A DNA stretch of 34,227 nucleotides from Phormidesmis priestleyi BC1401 (GCF_001650195.1 NZ_LXYR01000050.1:1-34227), one strand, 5' to 3'; shown: positions 25,834 through 34,227, counted from the first letter of the stretch. The notes: a model not told the origin generated them from the letters alone. Made by a program: numbers and translations.

Positions 25834-26157
25834 TTACGATCGTTCGCTTGTAGCTGGGACTTTGAGATGAACCAAGGCTTTTTGCAACACACTGGGCTTC
25901 ACGCTCAACCAGACTTGATTGCGATCATCCTCTGTATATCCCACTACGACTGCACCGATAGGTGTATCAAGGTCGGGATACATCTCTGAGGTCATATCTC
26001 CACTATCCACAAAATCGGTAATCTGAACGATGCCTCGTACTGCATCATCGCCAATGTTTACGAAAATTCCAAACGGTGCATGATGATCAACCGTGCCATG
26101 AATCAGTTCCCCTAACCGATACTTTGCTTTGACCTGACTCCAGAAGTGATCACTCAT
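25834..26157 (-). CDS. small S1-domain RNA-binding protein
   Basis: A 107-aa protein made almost entirely of one S1-type OB-fold (about 14-90): LGELIHGTVDHHAPFGIFVNIGDD, VRGIVQITDF, then IGAVVVGYTEDDRNQVWLS. S1 domains bind single-stranded RNA; a lone S1 domain could act in translation or RNA turnover, but the target is unknown. It lies 4 bases downstream of the 113-aa gene on the same strand, so the pair is very probably co-transcribed and perhaps translationally coupled. Confidence 0.8.
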   Translation of the reverse strand: MSDHFWSQVKAKYRLGELIHGTVDHHAPFGIFVNIGDDAVRGIVQITDFVDSGDMTSEMYPDLDTPIGAVVVGYTEDDRNQVWLSVKPSVLQKALVHLKVPATSERS

Positions 26158-26161
26158 TGCA

Positions 26162-26503
26162 TTACCTCGGTTTTAAAACTCTAGGATATTGATTCAAGAT
26201 AGAAAACAAATCACGAGGAACGGGCAATTCGACTTGTTCCCCACCTTGATACGGTCTTTCGAGTGGCTTGAAATACCGATCGTAAACTGCTAAATCGATT
26301 GTAACTTCTAGAATTCCGTCTTTATAGTACCGATGATAGTCTTCAGCTAAACTCCTGCTATTCGACGCCGCAAAGTAACATTTTCCGTCAGCATTTGGAG
26401 GATGACAGGGAAAATCAGCAGGTTGAAACCCCTGCTCCATGAGTTGCTCTCCCTTCCCCTTTTGGGTTGCCTTGTAAATCGTGATGGTCTGCTGCTTGTC
26501 CAA
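26162..26503 (-). CDS. conserved-looking hypothetical protein, 113 aa
   Basis: I do not recognise a named family. The protein is soluble, with two Cys (FPCHPPNADGKCYFAAS) and strongly patterned segments TIYKATQKGKGEQLMEQGF, SLAEDYHRYY, KPLERPYQGGEQVELPVPRD and LFSILNQYPRVL. The layout (short strand, K/G-rich helix, CYFA strand, AEDY helix) recalls small ADP-ribosyltransferase-like or RES-like folds, but no catalytic signature is firm. It is the first gene of a two-gene unit with the S1-domain gene. Confidence 0.6.
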   Translation of the reverse strand: MDKQQTITIYKATQKGKGEQLMEQGFQPADFPCHPPNADGKCYFAASNSRSLAEDYHRYYKDGILEVTIDLAVYDRYFKPLERPYQGGEQVELPVPRDLFSILNQYPRVLKPR

Positions 26504-26602
26504 GTCAAACGAAATCAGTTTCAGAGAAAAAGGTATTCGTTATCTTAACCGCAAACACAAAGTAAATAATTCCTAAACCCCCGCTACTGATGCGACATAA
26601 TT

Positions 26603-27043
26603 TCAAGATCTAGCAAGAAATTTACATGCGGCACCGACACAAATAGCCCAAACGATAGCCATATTCGAGATTAGAAGAATTAAGTTCTGATTGAGAGGAA
26701 CACTGGATGTTTGAATTTGAGCGTAGAAAAGGCAGCATAAGATAAGAGGTAGTAAGCAAACAAAGCCACCAACAGAAAGCTTTAAGTTTTTAGCCGATGA
26801 TCTCTTTAACATGTCACTAATTGCTTCGCCCAACAAGGCAACCGCTACAATGAGTAGCTCTCCTCTAGATGACACTGCTCGAATAACGCCGTCGAAACCT
26901 GGTTCTAGATGTTTGCCTGTCATCAATGCACCAATATATGTAAACAACATTGGAAATAACGCAAGGCATACTGAAGTTAGACTCCACTGGAGTAAATTCT
27001 CGATTACTCCTTTAGGAAGAAAGCGTTTGGTTCTAGCAGGCAT
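26603..27043 (-). CDS. four-helix integral membrane protein, 146 aa
   Basis: No family recognised. Four hydrophobic segments are predicted by eye at about 17-41, 61-76, 88-109 and 119-142, with a basic N-terminus (PARTKRFLPKG) and a cluster LKRSSAKNLK between segments 2 and 3, suggesting an inner-membrane protein. The base composition is more AT-rich than in the neighbouring radA. The flanking regions (26504-26602 and 27044-27277) show no further gene. It appears to be transcribed alone. Confidence 0.6.
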   Translation of the reverse strand: MPARTKRFLPKGVIENLLQWSLTSVCLALFPMLFTYIGALMTGKHLEPGFDGVIRAVSSRGELLIVAVALLGEAISDMLKRSSAKNLKLSVGGFVCLLPLILCCLFYAQIQTSSVPLNQNLILLISNMAIVWAICVGAACKFLARS

Positions 27044-27277
27044 TACAAGGTTCGCCCCATTGTTTCATTTTTTACTAAGAGTAATTATATCTGGTATCTT
27101 TAGCTCTAGCCAACTCTGCTAATAAGAATAACCAATCCACATTTCATCGAGAAGTTAAATTTGTATCGACTTTAATGAGTCTCAATCGCGTGTTACACCA
27201 GAGTAATCTTAAGATACTGTCAACACGACTGATGATGCTCAAGAGAAAGTTCGCCTGCTAAAGGGCTATACTGAGTA

Positions 27278-27309
27278 GCGATCGTCCCCCCACCCAAAGA
27301 GACGATCGC
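27278..27309 (-). terminator. HIP1-containing hairpin downstream of radA
   Basis: GCGATCGTC (27278-27286) pairs perfectly with GACGATCGC (27301-27309) around a 14-base C/A-rich loop. It starts 8 bases beyond the radA stop. No T-run follows, so strength is uncertain. Confidence 0.5.
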
Positions 27310-27316
27310 CACTCAA

Positions 27317-28837
27317 TCACTCCTCGTTTTCAACGCTCTCAGCTTGTTGACGCGACTTACTTCCCGCCAACGCGATCGCCATTGCATCTACAACCCGCGA
27401 CACCGGAATCACCTCCATTCCCGGCACATCTGAATAGGAACCTTTGGGCACGATCGCGCGTTTGAATCCCAGTTTTGCCGCTTCTTTGAGTCGCAATTCC
27501 ATTTGAGACACCGATCGGACTTGTCCGCCTAAGCCGACTTCTCCGATCACGACGGTTTGAGGATCGATCGAGCGATCGCGAAAACTCGCTGCGACTGCGA
27601 CTGCGATGCCCAAATCTGCCGCAGGTTCGCCCACGCTCAAACCGCCCGAAGACGAGACGTAAGCATCCAATTTCGAGAGCGGAATGCCGACTCGTTTTTC
27701 GAGCACTGCCAAGATTTGCAGCAGTCGATTATATTCGATGCCCGTGGTCGATCGGCGCGGAGAACTATAGCTTGTCGCACTCACTAGCGCTTGCAGTTCC
27801 ACTACGATCGGGCGGGTTCCCTCACAGGCGACGATGGTTGCTGTTCCTGGTGTGGCTTCTTCTCGGTTGCCCAAAAATAGCTCTGACGGATTGAGCACTT
27901 CCTGCAAACCCTGATCGACCATTTCAAATACGCCGATTTCATGAGTCGCGCCGAAACGATTCTTAACAGAACGTAACAAACGGTGACTTGCAAAGCGATC
28001 GCCCTCAAAATACAGCACTGTATCGACGAGGTGTTCGAGCACTTTAGGCCCGGCGATCGCGCCTTCTTTGGTGACGTGCCCGACAATAAACAGCGTGATG
28101 TTTTGCCGCTTGGCGACTTGCATCAGCACAGATGTACATTCTCGAACCTGAGCGACCGAACCCGGAGCCGAACTCAGCGAACTGTAGTAAAGCGCCTGAA
28201 TGCTATCAATCACGGCAACCGTGGGCTTTAACGCTTCCAACTCGACGAGGATTGTATCTAGATCGGTTTCGGGCAGCAGATAGAGATCGGCATCGGTGGC
28301 GATCGAGGGTTGAGGCGATGCAGATTCTAGTGATTCTTCATCGACATCATCGGCGACGGCTTGTTTGCCGATGCCTAAGCGTTGCGCTCTCAGTTTGACT
28401 TGTTGCCCCGATTCCTCAGCGCACACATAGAGAGTCCGGTATCGCGTGGCAAGTCGATTGGCGGTTTGCAGCAGCAGCGTCGATTTTCCGATCCCCGGAT
28501 CGCCGCCGATCAAGACCAGCGAACCCGGCACAATTCCGCCGCCGAGAACCCGATCGAGTTCAATATATCCAGACGACAGGCGAGACTGAGGATGATCGGT
28601 GATTTGAGGTAAAGTCAGCGACGAAACCGCCCGTGTTGGGGCGTTGCGGGTCGAGGTGCTGCTTTTACCATTGGTTCTCCGGTGAGCAACTTGACCGATT
28701 GTAGTGGATGAAGTCGTCGATCGTGCCACCTGCTCTTCTAAAGAATTCCAAGCTGCACAGGACGGGCAACGACCAAAATATTGGGGAGATTCTGCCCCAC
28801 ATTGGTTACAAACAAAGTGCGATCGCAGTTTTGGCAT
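27317..28837 (-). CDS. radA: DNA repair protein RadA (Sms)
   Basis: A 506-aa RecA-like ATPase that drives branch migration of recombination intermediates. The N-terminal zinc finger is C10/C13/C24/C27 (CNQCG, CPSC). Walker A is GDPGIGKST (112-120), Walker B lies near TVAVIDS (206-212), and the RadA-specific KNRFG is at 292-296. A Lon-protease-like C-terminal domain (about 340-490) contains SSGGLSVGEPAADLGIAVAVAASF. Length is about 50 aa above E. coli RadA. Part of the excess is an acidic, Ser-rich insert (about 160-183) just after the Walker A region and a Ser/Thr-rich linker at 40-75. It is divergent from rpaB, with 172 bases between the starts. Confidence 0.95.
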   Translation of the reverse strand: MPKLRSHFVCNQCGAESPQYFGRCPSCAAWNSLEEQVARSTTSSTTIGQVAHRRTNGKSSTSTRNAPTRAVSSLTLPQITDHPQSRLSSGYIELDRVLGGGIVPGSLVLIGGDPGIGKSTLLLQTANRLATRYRTLYVCAEESGQQVKLRAQRLGIGKQAVADDVDEESLESASPQPSIATDADLYLLPETDLDTILVELEALKPTVAVIDSIQALYYSSLSSAPGSVAQVRECTSVLMQVAKRQNITLFIVGHVTKEGAIAGPKVLEHLVDTVLYFEGDRFASHRLLRSVKNRFGATHEIGVFEMVDQGLQEVLNPSELFLGNREEATPGTATIVACEGTRPIVVELQALVSATSYSSPRRSTTGIEYNRLLQILAVLEKRVGIPLSKLDAYVSSSGGLSVGEPAADLGIAVAVAASFRDRSIDPQTVVIGEVGLGGQVRSVSQMELRLKEAAKLGFKRAIVPKGSYSDVPGMEVIPVSRVVDAMAIALAGSKSRQQAESVENEE

Positions 28838-29009
28838 TACAAGAATTAGCTGTTATATTCCTTCACAAAGTCGGCAATCGTTAAGAAACTCGGAAAATGA
28901 GTGATGGTGAGGCTTTGACGAACTGAAAATCATGAAGTGAGTTACTATCTTAATGATAAAGTACAAAAAATTAACGATCAGAGATTTGACCTAGGGAGCG
29001 TTAGAAAAG

Positions 29010-29741
29010 TTGGAAAACCATAAAGAAAAAATATTAGTGGTCGATGACGAGGCAAGCATTCGCCGCATCCTTGAAACTCGTCTTTCAATGATCGGGTATG
29101 ATGTCGTCACCGCTGCCGATGGCGAAGAGGCACTCGAAACCTTCCGCAACTCTGAGCCTGATCTCGTCGTTCTAGATGTGATGATGCCTAAGCTCGACGG
29201 CTACGGCGTTTGTCAAGAACTGCGAAAAGAATCGGACGTGCCGATCATCATGCTGACTGCTCTGGGAGATGTCGCCGATCGCATCACAGGTTTAGAGCTA
29301 GGCGCAGATGATTATGTGGTCAAACCCTTCTCTCCTAAAGAGCTAGAAGCCCGAATTCGCTCGGTTTTGCGTCGAGTTGAGAAAACAGGCGCACCCGGAA
29401 TTCCGAGTTCTGGCGTAATTCACGTCAACACGATTCGGATTGATACCAACAAGCGCCAGGTGTATAAGGGCGATGAGCGCATTCGGCTGACTGGCATGGA
29501 ATTCAGCCTGTTAGAACTGTTGGTCAGTCGGTCGGGAGAGCCATTCTCTCGATCGGAGATTCTCCAAGAAGTGTGGGGCTACACTCCCGAACGTCACGTT
29601 GACACCCGCGTGGTAGACGTTCATATTTCTCGCCTCCGCGCCAAGCTAGAAGACGATCCCAGCAATCCAGAATTAATTTTAACCGCGAGAGGAACGGGCT
29701 ATCTCTTTCAACGCATTCTTGAGCCGGGTGAAGTTGAGTAA
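29010..29741 (+). CDS. rpaB: OmpR-type response regulator RpaB
   Basis: A 243-aa regulator with receiver domain 1-120 (acidic pair D12/D13, phosphorylation site D56 in VVLDVMMP, T83, K105 in VVKPF) and a C-terminal winged-helix domain (about 140-238). The sequence SIRRILETRLSMIGYDVVTA is characteristic of RpaB (Ycf27). Known role: high-light and redox-responsive control of photosystem and stress genes through HLR1 elements, phosphorylated by the histidine kinase Hik33/NblS. The conserved C68 (GVCQE) lies where redox control has been proposed. Translation begins at a TTG with weak AG-rich upstream sequence. I saw no clear HLR1 pair in the 172-bp region shared with radA. Confidence 0.93.
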   Translation: MENHKEKILVVDDEASIRRILETRLSMIGYDVVTAADGEEALETFRNSEPDLVVLDVMMPKLDGYGVCQELRKESDVPIIMLTALGDVADRITGLELGADDYVVKPFSPKELEARIRSVLRRVEKTGAPGIPSSGVIHVNTIRIDTNKRQVYKGDERIRLTGMEFSLLELLVSRSGEPFSRSEILQEVWGYTPERHVDTRVVDVHISRLRAKLEDDPSNPELILTARGTGYLFQRILEPGEVE

Positions 29742-29752
29742 TCCCTGAATCT

Positions 29753-29781
29753 GAGTTTTGAGCTTTTGGAACTCAAAACTC
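29753..29781 (+). terminator. hairpin after rpaB
   Basis: GAGTTTTGAG (29753-29762) pairs perfectly with CTCAAAACTC (29772-29781), loop 9 bases, starting 12 bases after the rpaB stop. No strong T-run follows. Confidence 0.5.
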
Positions 29782-29943
29782 TTGAGCATTTGAGGGCAGC
29801 AAAACCCCTTGACGCACAGTTGATGCAGGAAGAAGCGAGTCGAGTAAATCTCTGTGGGCAAATTTAGTGCGTGAGTAGGTTTTACACTCTAGAACTTCCT
29901 CTTGCTAATGCTCATTCATCCTCTGACAGATTTGCGATGATTC

Positions 29944-31005
29944 CTATGGTTTGCGAATGTAGCCCCATTTGCCGTCAATCATCACTCGCGCTAGTCCTCC
30001 GGTAAACGAGCCAGCGTCGTCAAATTGAGGCGCGATCGCCAATTTACCACTCCTATCGATATAGCCCCACTGGTTGCCGATTTTGACGGGTGCAAATCCT
30101 TCTGAAAAGTCGGATGCAAAATCAAATTTGGCAGCGATCGCTACTCCACCCGTTTGATCGATATATCCCCACTGATTCCCGACTTGAACGAGTGCAAATC
30201 CGTCAGAAAAATCAGAGGCAAAGTCAAATTTGGGGGGCACGATCGCGGCTCCGGTTGAGTTGATATAGCCCCACTTGTCCCCGACTCTGACGCGCCCGAT
30301 CGCTTGAGAAAAGTTAAACGCACCATCAAATTGAGGCTTCACGACCAGCTTGCCCGTTTTGTTGATGTAGCCCCAGCGATTTTGGATTCTGACGGGAGCA
30401 AGATTTTCAGAAAATTTCCAGGAGTCGTCAAACGCTGGCTCGATCGCGATTCGACCCGCGCGATCGACGTATCCATATTTTCGATCAATTTTAACGGCTG
30501 CCAATCCTTGAGAAAAGCTTGACGCTAACTCAAACTCTGGATTGATGACCACTTTACCCTGTGAATTGATAAAGCCGTAGTGATTTCCAATTCTGACGGC
30601 GGCTAACCCTTCTAGAAACTGCGAAGCTCCTTCAAACCGAGGATTGATTGCCACGTTTCCGGTTTTGTCAATGTAGCCGTAATTGCTGCCCACTCTGGCG
30701 ATCGCTAACCCCTCCGAGAACGGCGAATAGCTCTCAAACTCGACTTGAGGGGTGACAACGACTTTGCCCGTCCGATCGATGTATCTAAACTGATCGCCGA
30801 TTCGTACTAAAGCAAACCCTTCTGAAAAGTTGGAGGCACTGTCGAACTGATGCTCGATCGCCAAGTTTTTAATCAGCTTTGCAAACGGTTGCGGATTCGA
30901 TGGAGCAATCTGTTTAGGTGAAGCCTTTAATGGCTGACTCGACGGAATTAGAACAGCAAGCAACACGATCGCGGGAATGGCGCGTTGCCAAAAATGAATT
31001 GACAT
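29944..31005 (-). CDS. exported WG-repeat protein
   Basis: A 353-aa protein. A signal peptide (IPAIVLLAVLIPSS, cleavage near LKAS) precedes nine tandem WG repeats of 34 residues from about 55 to the end, each of the form F-(D/E)-x-A-x-x-F-(S/T)-x-G-x-A-x-V-x-I-x-x-x-(W/Y)-G-(Y/F)-I-(D/N)-x-x-G. Such repeats build beta-rich proteins of unknown, probably binding, function in the envelope. Repeats 7 and 8 are the most alike and their DNA is close, pointing to a recent duplication. It is followed on the same strand by nothing; rpaB converges from the left with a 202-bp gap, and glcF lies 59 bases upstream on the same strand, so read-through from the glc genes is possible. Confidence 0.85.
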   Translation of the reverse strand: MSIHFWQRAIPAIVLLAVLIPSSQPLKASPKQIAPSNPQPFAKLIKNLAIEHQFDSASNFSEGFALVRIGDQFRYIDRTGKVVVTPQVEFESYSPFSEGLAIARVGSNYGYIDKTGNVAINPRFEGASQFLEGLAAVRIGNHYGFINSQGKVVINPEFELASSFSQGLAAVKIDRKYGYVDRAGRIAIEPAFDDSWKFSENLAPVRIQNRWGYINKTGKLVVKPQFDGAFNFSQAIGRVRVGDKWGYINSTGAAIVPPKFDFASDFSDGFALVQVGNQWGYIDQTGGVAIAAKFDFASDFSEGFAPVKIGNQWGYIDRSGKLAIAPQFDDAGSFTGGLARVMIDGKWGYIRKP

Positions 31006-31064
31006 AGGAAATAATCCGATGCGCGAATATCCGTTTAGTGTAGCGATCGCTTCTCAAACTGTTG

Positions 31065-32447
31065 TCAGCCAATCAGCATATTATCCAATCCAGTTTGCAG
31101 CTTGATTCCTTGAATTGAGTAATCTAATAACTGCATTGGGTGCAGCACCGGAACGACTTTACCCTGAAGCTGTAGATGTTTAGAAATCTGCACAAAGCAG
31201 CCAATATTTGCCGACGCAATGAGTTGCGCTCCTGTGTTGGTCAAATTTTCGACCTTTTGTTGTCCCAACTCATCGGCGATATGAGGGTGCAGAATGTTAT
31301 AAACTCCAGCACTGCCACAGCAAAGAGCCGCGTCGATCGGTTCTCGCAACTGCACGCCCGGAATCTGCTTTAACAGTTGACGGGGCTGAATGCTAATCTT
31401 CTGTCCGTGCAGCATGTGGCAGGCATCTTGATAGACCATCACCAACGGCTGATCTTGCAGGGGCGAAAGTTTGGCAGTTAGTCCAACCGCCGCTAAAAAT
31501 TCCTGCACGTCTTTGACTTTGCTGACAAATTCCTTTGCTTTTGGGTGATAGTGCGGGTCATCTTGCAAAATGTGCGCGTATTCTTTGAGCGTGTGACCAC
31601 AGCCCGACGCATTGATCAAAATAGCATCGACTTCGCTATCTGCAAACGCATCAATCATCTGACGGGCAAAGGTTTTGGTCTGTTCTTCTTGCCCCTGGTG
31701 ATGAGACAGTGCGCCGCAGCAGCCTTGAATTTGAGGCACCACAATCTCGCATCCGTTTGCCGTCAACACGCGAACGGTCGCATCATTCACCGCTGGATTA
31801 AACAATCGCTGCACGCAGCCCAAAATCATGCCGACGCGATAGCGTTTTTGTCCCTGTGCTGGAACTAGAGCAGGAATCGTATCGTGAAATGCCCCTGCCG
31901 GAATCTTGGGCAGCACTGACTCCATTGCGGCGATTTGGGGTGACACTTGCTTGAGGAAGCCCAGCGATCGCACCAACCTCTGCAAGCCCGATTTTTGATA
32001 AAGCCCCAAAGGACGCAGCAGCACGCGCATCCGATCGGGGTAGGGAAACACCGAGAAAATCAATTGTCTGAGCAGTTTTTCAGGCAGCGGACGCGAATGA
32101 TTGCGCTCAACTTGCAGGCGAGTTGCCGTGATCAGCTTGTCATATTGCACTCCAGAGGGGCAAGCTGTCACACAGGCAAGACACCCCAAACACGAATCAA
32201 AGTGCTGCACGGTTGCCGGAGAAAGCGGAATTTCGCCCTCATTCACGCCGTCCATTAGATAAATCCGACCTCTGGGCGAATCGGTTTCTTTGCCGATCAC
32301 CCGATAGCTAGGGCACGTAGACAAGCAAAACCCACAGTGAACGCACGAATCGATCAGCGTTGGGTCAGGGGGATGCTTGGGATCAAATCCAAGAAACTGG
32401 TGTGCCGCCGATTCAACAGGAGTAATCGGATTTTCTGATGTTTGCAT
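31065..32447 (-). CDS. glcF: glycolate dehydrogenase iron-sulfur subunit GlcF
   Basis: A 460-aa protein carrying two 4Fe-4S clusters (C35/C38/C41/C45 and C86/C89/C92/C96, the last group in SCLGCLACVTACPSG), then two CCG domains with GCVQRLF, GCCGALSHHQG, DACHMLHGQ and CCGSAGVYN, which bind a further cluster. In photosynthetic cells the GlcDEF-type enzyme oxidises glycolate, the product of photorespiration, to glyoxylate and passes electrons to the membrane. It starts 3 bases after the stop of glcE, so the two form an operon. The catalytic subunit glcD is not in the window. Confidence 0.93.
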   Translation of the reverse strand: MQTSENPITPVESAAHQFLGFDPKHPPDPTLIDSCVHCGFCLSTCPSYRVIGKETDSPRGRIYLMDGVNEGEIPLSPATVQHFDSCLGCLACVTACPSGVQYDKLITATRLQVERNHSRPLPEKLLRQLIFSVFPYPDRMRVLLRPLGLYQKSGLQRLVRSLGFLKQVSPQIAAMESVLPKIPAGAFHDTIPALVPAQGQKRYRVGMILGCVQRLFNPAVNDATVRVLTANGCEIVVPQIQGCCGALSHHQGQEEQTKTFARQMIDAFADSEVDAILINASGCGHTLKEYAHILQDDPHYHPKAKEFVSKVKDVQEFLAAVGLTAKLSPLQDQPLVMVYQDACHMLHGQKISIQPRQLLKQIPGVQLREPIDAALCCGSAGVYNILHPHIADELGQQKVENLTNTGAQLIASANIGCFVQISKHLQLQGKVVPVLHPMQLLDYSIQGIKLQTGLDNMLIG

Positions 32448-32450
32448 AAT

Positions 32451-33755
32451 TTAGATTCCACCGACAAAGCGACGAGGACTCAACAGAGAGTTTGGATCAA
32501 ACTGGGTTTTAATCGTTTGCATCAGATCCAAAGCACTTCCAGCGTAGCCCCAAACATCAATTTGTTGCTTAAAGGGAATTGGGGCTTGCAGAATCGAGAG
32601 ATAGCCGCCAGTAGCTTGGCAGAGCGATCGCAGTTCCTGAATCATAAACGTCCGAGTTTCGCTGCTTAGAACCAACTGACCCACCCCACTCCCTAGATGA
32701 ACCACGGCTCCAGCCGTTTGAGACAACTGCTCAATTTGGGTGAGCACCGCGATCGCCTCTGACGGTTTGACTCCGATTTTGCACACGATCGAGTCCGTTT
32801 CACCCACCATTTTTTCTCCCAATCGTCGCCATAGATCCGCCTCACTGGTGTCTGGATAGAGTTGTGATGAGAGTCCAAATGCGGCACCGACTTCGAGCGA
32901 TCGAGCCGCCTGTTCTTTCACGCTTTCAGCAATGGCTTGAAACCGAATCAACAGCCCCATCTCTTTACCTAACTCTAAATCAGACATAGTTTGGGCAGAG
33001 AGAGCCTCGATCGCTGTCGGAGTCAGCGCCGAACTTAACAGCGTTTGGGCGGCTTGCGCCAATGAGTCTCGGTGCCCACTCAACACCACTGTCTGAGAAG
33101 CGTGAGAAATGGGATAGACCCGTAACGTCACTTGCGTAATGATGCCGAGGGTTCCATACGCTCCGGTCAGCAGTTTCATCAAGTCATATCCGGCGACATT
33201 CTTCACAACCCGTCCGCCCGCCTTGACGATTTGCCCGTCACTACGAACGAATGAAATGCCTAGAATCATGTCGCGAATGCTGCTGTAGCGGTGTCGCATC
33301 GCTCCCGTATCTGCCGTCGAGATAATGCCCCCTAACGTCGCCTCGTCAGGGTAATGAGGATCGATCGCCAAAAACTGCCCCGACTTTCTCAAGAGGTCTT
33401 GCAGATCAGAGAACTTGATTCCAGCTTCAGCCGTAACGGTTAAGTCTCCGATCGCGTGATCGACTAGTCGATTCAGTCGCTCAGCGCTAATCACCAAATC
33501 GACCCCCTTAACCAACCCGCCCCAGTGCAGTTTGCTTCTTCTGCCACACGGCAACACCCGCAGCCTCTGCTGAGCAGCATAGACCATCACTGCCGCTAAC
33601 TCTTCTGGCGTGCTGGGGTAAACCAAATGAGAAGGGGGACTACCGGGCATCATGGCTTGCAACATTGGCGATCGTTGAGCCTCAGTCAACGTGTCCCAAG
33701 CACAAACGCCTGCGACTCCAACAATACTCTCTAAAACTTGGGCAACAGCTTTCAT
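32451..33755 (-). CDS. glcE: glycolate dehydrogenase FAD-binding subunit GlcE
   Basis: A 434-aa FAD-binding (type 4) protein. The N-terminal cofactor domain has the segment LPCGRRSKLHWGG and the motifs GGIISTADTGAMRHRYSSIRD and GGRVVKNVAGYDLMKLLTGAYGTLGIIT; the C-terminal cap is weaker in similarity. GlcE is a partner of GlcD and GlcF in glycolate oxidation. First gene of the glcE-glcF operon on the minus strand. No terminator or regulatory element of known type was recognised in front of it. Confidence 0.92.
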   Translation of the reverse strand: MKAVAQVLESIVGVAGVCAWDTLTEAQRSPMLQAMMPGSPPSHLVYPSTPEELAAVMVYAAQQRLRVLPCGRRSKLHWGGLVKGVDLVISAERLNRLVDHAIGDLTVTAEAGIKFSDLQDLLRKSGQFLAIDPHYPDEATLGGIISTADTGAMRHRYSSIRDMILGISFVRSDGQIVKAGGRVVKNVAGYDLMKLLTGAYGTLGIITQVTLRVYPISHASQTVVLSGHRDSLAQAAQTLLSSALTPTAIEALSAQTMSDLELGKEMGLLIRFQAIAESVKEQAARSLEVGAAFGLSSQLYPDTSEADLWRRLGEKMVGETDSIVCKIGVKPSEAIAVLTQIEQLSQTAGAVVHLGSGVGQLVLSSETRTFMIQELRSLCQATGGYLSILQAPIPFKQQIDVWGYAGSALDLMQTIKTQFDPNSLLSPRRFVGGI

Positions 33756-33987
33756 GTGTGACGCAGTTCACTGCAAAGGGTGAGAAAACAGATTGACTCT
33801 ACTTAGTGTTAATGAGAGAAAAAATTCCTGACTTGGAGAGAGTTGACCCTTAAAGATCCTAGCAGGTAGGGAATAATACCCTTGCGCTCACTAGAGATTC
33901 TGTGAGAACTCAATCCCTGCTCAATTACTTCTAAGGAGATTTCCTTCAAAAAATTTACCCACCTGCCTCCGATGAGAGTTCTGAACG

Positions 33988-34020
33988 TCAAAGTCCTACA
34001 GGATGGGGGATTTAGGGGGC
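33988..34020 (+). repeat. single arm of the dispersed palindromic repeat
   Basis: TCAAAGTCCTACAGGATGGG and the following GGATTTAGGGGGC match the right arm at 6897-6930 and the complement of the left arm at 6841-6873. No second arm is visible nearby. Confidence 0.7.
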
Positions 34021-34152
34021 TTTTCAAGATTGGTAACTTCTTTCCTATAAATCTCCTAGGCTCTCGATTATAGAGTGCCATTGCTCCTCCCTTTTGCGTT
34101 ATCCATAAATCATTAGCGATGCAACTCACCGAATTACCGGAATGGAGGGCTG

Positions 34153-34223
34153 GGGAACCCTTAAAGCCCCTGTCTTTTAAGCATGGGGATGTAAAAGGGG
34201 TTCCCGCGTGGCGGTCACGCCAC
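34153..34223. repeat. cluster of inverted repeats at the window edge
   Basis: GGGAACCC (34153-34160) pairs with GGGTTCCC (34198-34205), with CCCC/GGGG inside. Immediately after, GTGGCG (34208-34213) pairs with CGCCAC (34218-34223), loop GTCA. This could be a structured RNA or an insertion-sequence end cut by the window; the identity cannot be settled here. Confidence 0.45.
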
Positions 34224-34227
34224 AGAG

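Larger units (their letters stand above)
33756..34227. other. 472-bp region without a convincing gene, upstream of glcE
   Basis: Contains the presumed glcE promoter next to its start (33756-33830, AT-rich), a single arm of the dispersed palindromic family (33988-34020), and inverted repeats at the right edge (34153-34223). A 106-codon open frame on the minus strand (33809-34129) runs through the dispersed repeat and shows no recognisable domain, so I do not call it. Confidence 0.5.

Noticed and set aside
27571-28398. Plus-strand open frames across radA
   Set aside because: They are antisense to the fully conserved RadA motifs and show Arg-rich shadow composition.
28838-29009. An HLR1 autoregulatory site before rpaB
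   Set aside because: I looked for paired TTACA-type half-sites with the right spacing and did not find a convincing pair.
33809-34129. A 106-codon open frame on the minus strand
   Set aside because: It runs through the dispersed palindromic repeat, has no recognisable domain and no ribosome binding site that I could find.

Overview
The window comes from a cyanobacterial chromosome. The evidence is the many HIP1-type octamers (GCGATCGC) across most of the sequence, the response regulator RpaB (29010-29741), a GlcE/GlcF glycolate-oxidizing pair, large CHAT-STAND-TPR and SdrD-type surface proteins, and a Uma2 gene. A filamentous, Leptolyngbya-like host is plausible, but the genus is only a guess.

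Positions 1-4583 look like the end of an integron gene-cassette array. Three sites of 86-88 bp (15-101, 3208-3295, 4498-4583) have the full attC architecture: a RYYYAAC box followed by AA, a long imperfect hairpin with two unpaired bases on the left arm, a shared internal TGCAAAGGTT, and a GTTNNNY crossover box. The first cassette (about 96-3289) carries a PHP-phosphoesterase/SMC-like ATPase fusion resembling antiphage Ppl proteins, plus a decayed GNAT acetyltransferase. The second interval (about 3290-4577) carries an unrecognised 159-aa protein, a nested hairpin element and a BrnT/BrnA toxin-antitoxin pair whose antitoxin reading frame ends inside the attC. No integrase is in the window; if present it should lie to the left. 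A broken DUF4160 gene lies between the array and the ordinary chromosome.

From about 5000 to 13500 come an aldo/keto reductase, an HD-domain phosphohydrolase, a palindromic repeat, a small membrane protein divergent from a 1167-aa CHAT protease/NB-ARC/TPR protein with four almost identical 120-bp TPR units, and a PcrA/UvrD helicase. The CHAT and helicase genes converge on a strong hairpin.

Positions 13959-24386 hold a four-gene operon whose junctions all overlap by 1-4 bases. It encodes a DUF11/SdrD-like secreted protein, a large exported Ig-like plus beta-barrel protein, a beta-helix/OmpA-domain protein and a 1232-aa SdrD-repeat protein. Together they look like an outer-membrane and cell-surface assembly.

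The remainder is mostly housekeeping: an RluE-type pseudouridine synthase, Uma2, a small S1-domain protein with an unrecognised partner, a four-helix membrane protein, RadA, RpaB, a nine-repeat WG protein, and glcF/glcE. The right edge (33756-34227) carries a second copy of the palindromic-repeat arm and a cluster of inverted repeats cut by the window end.
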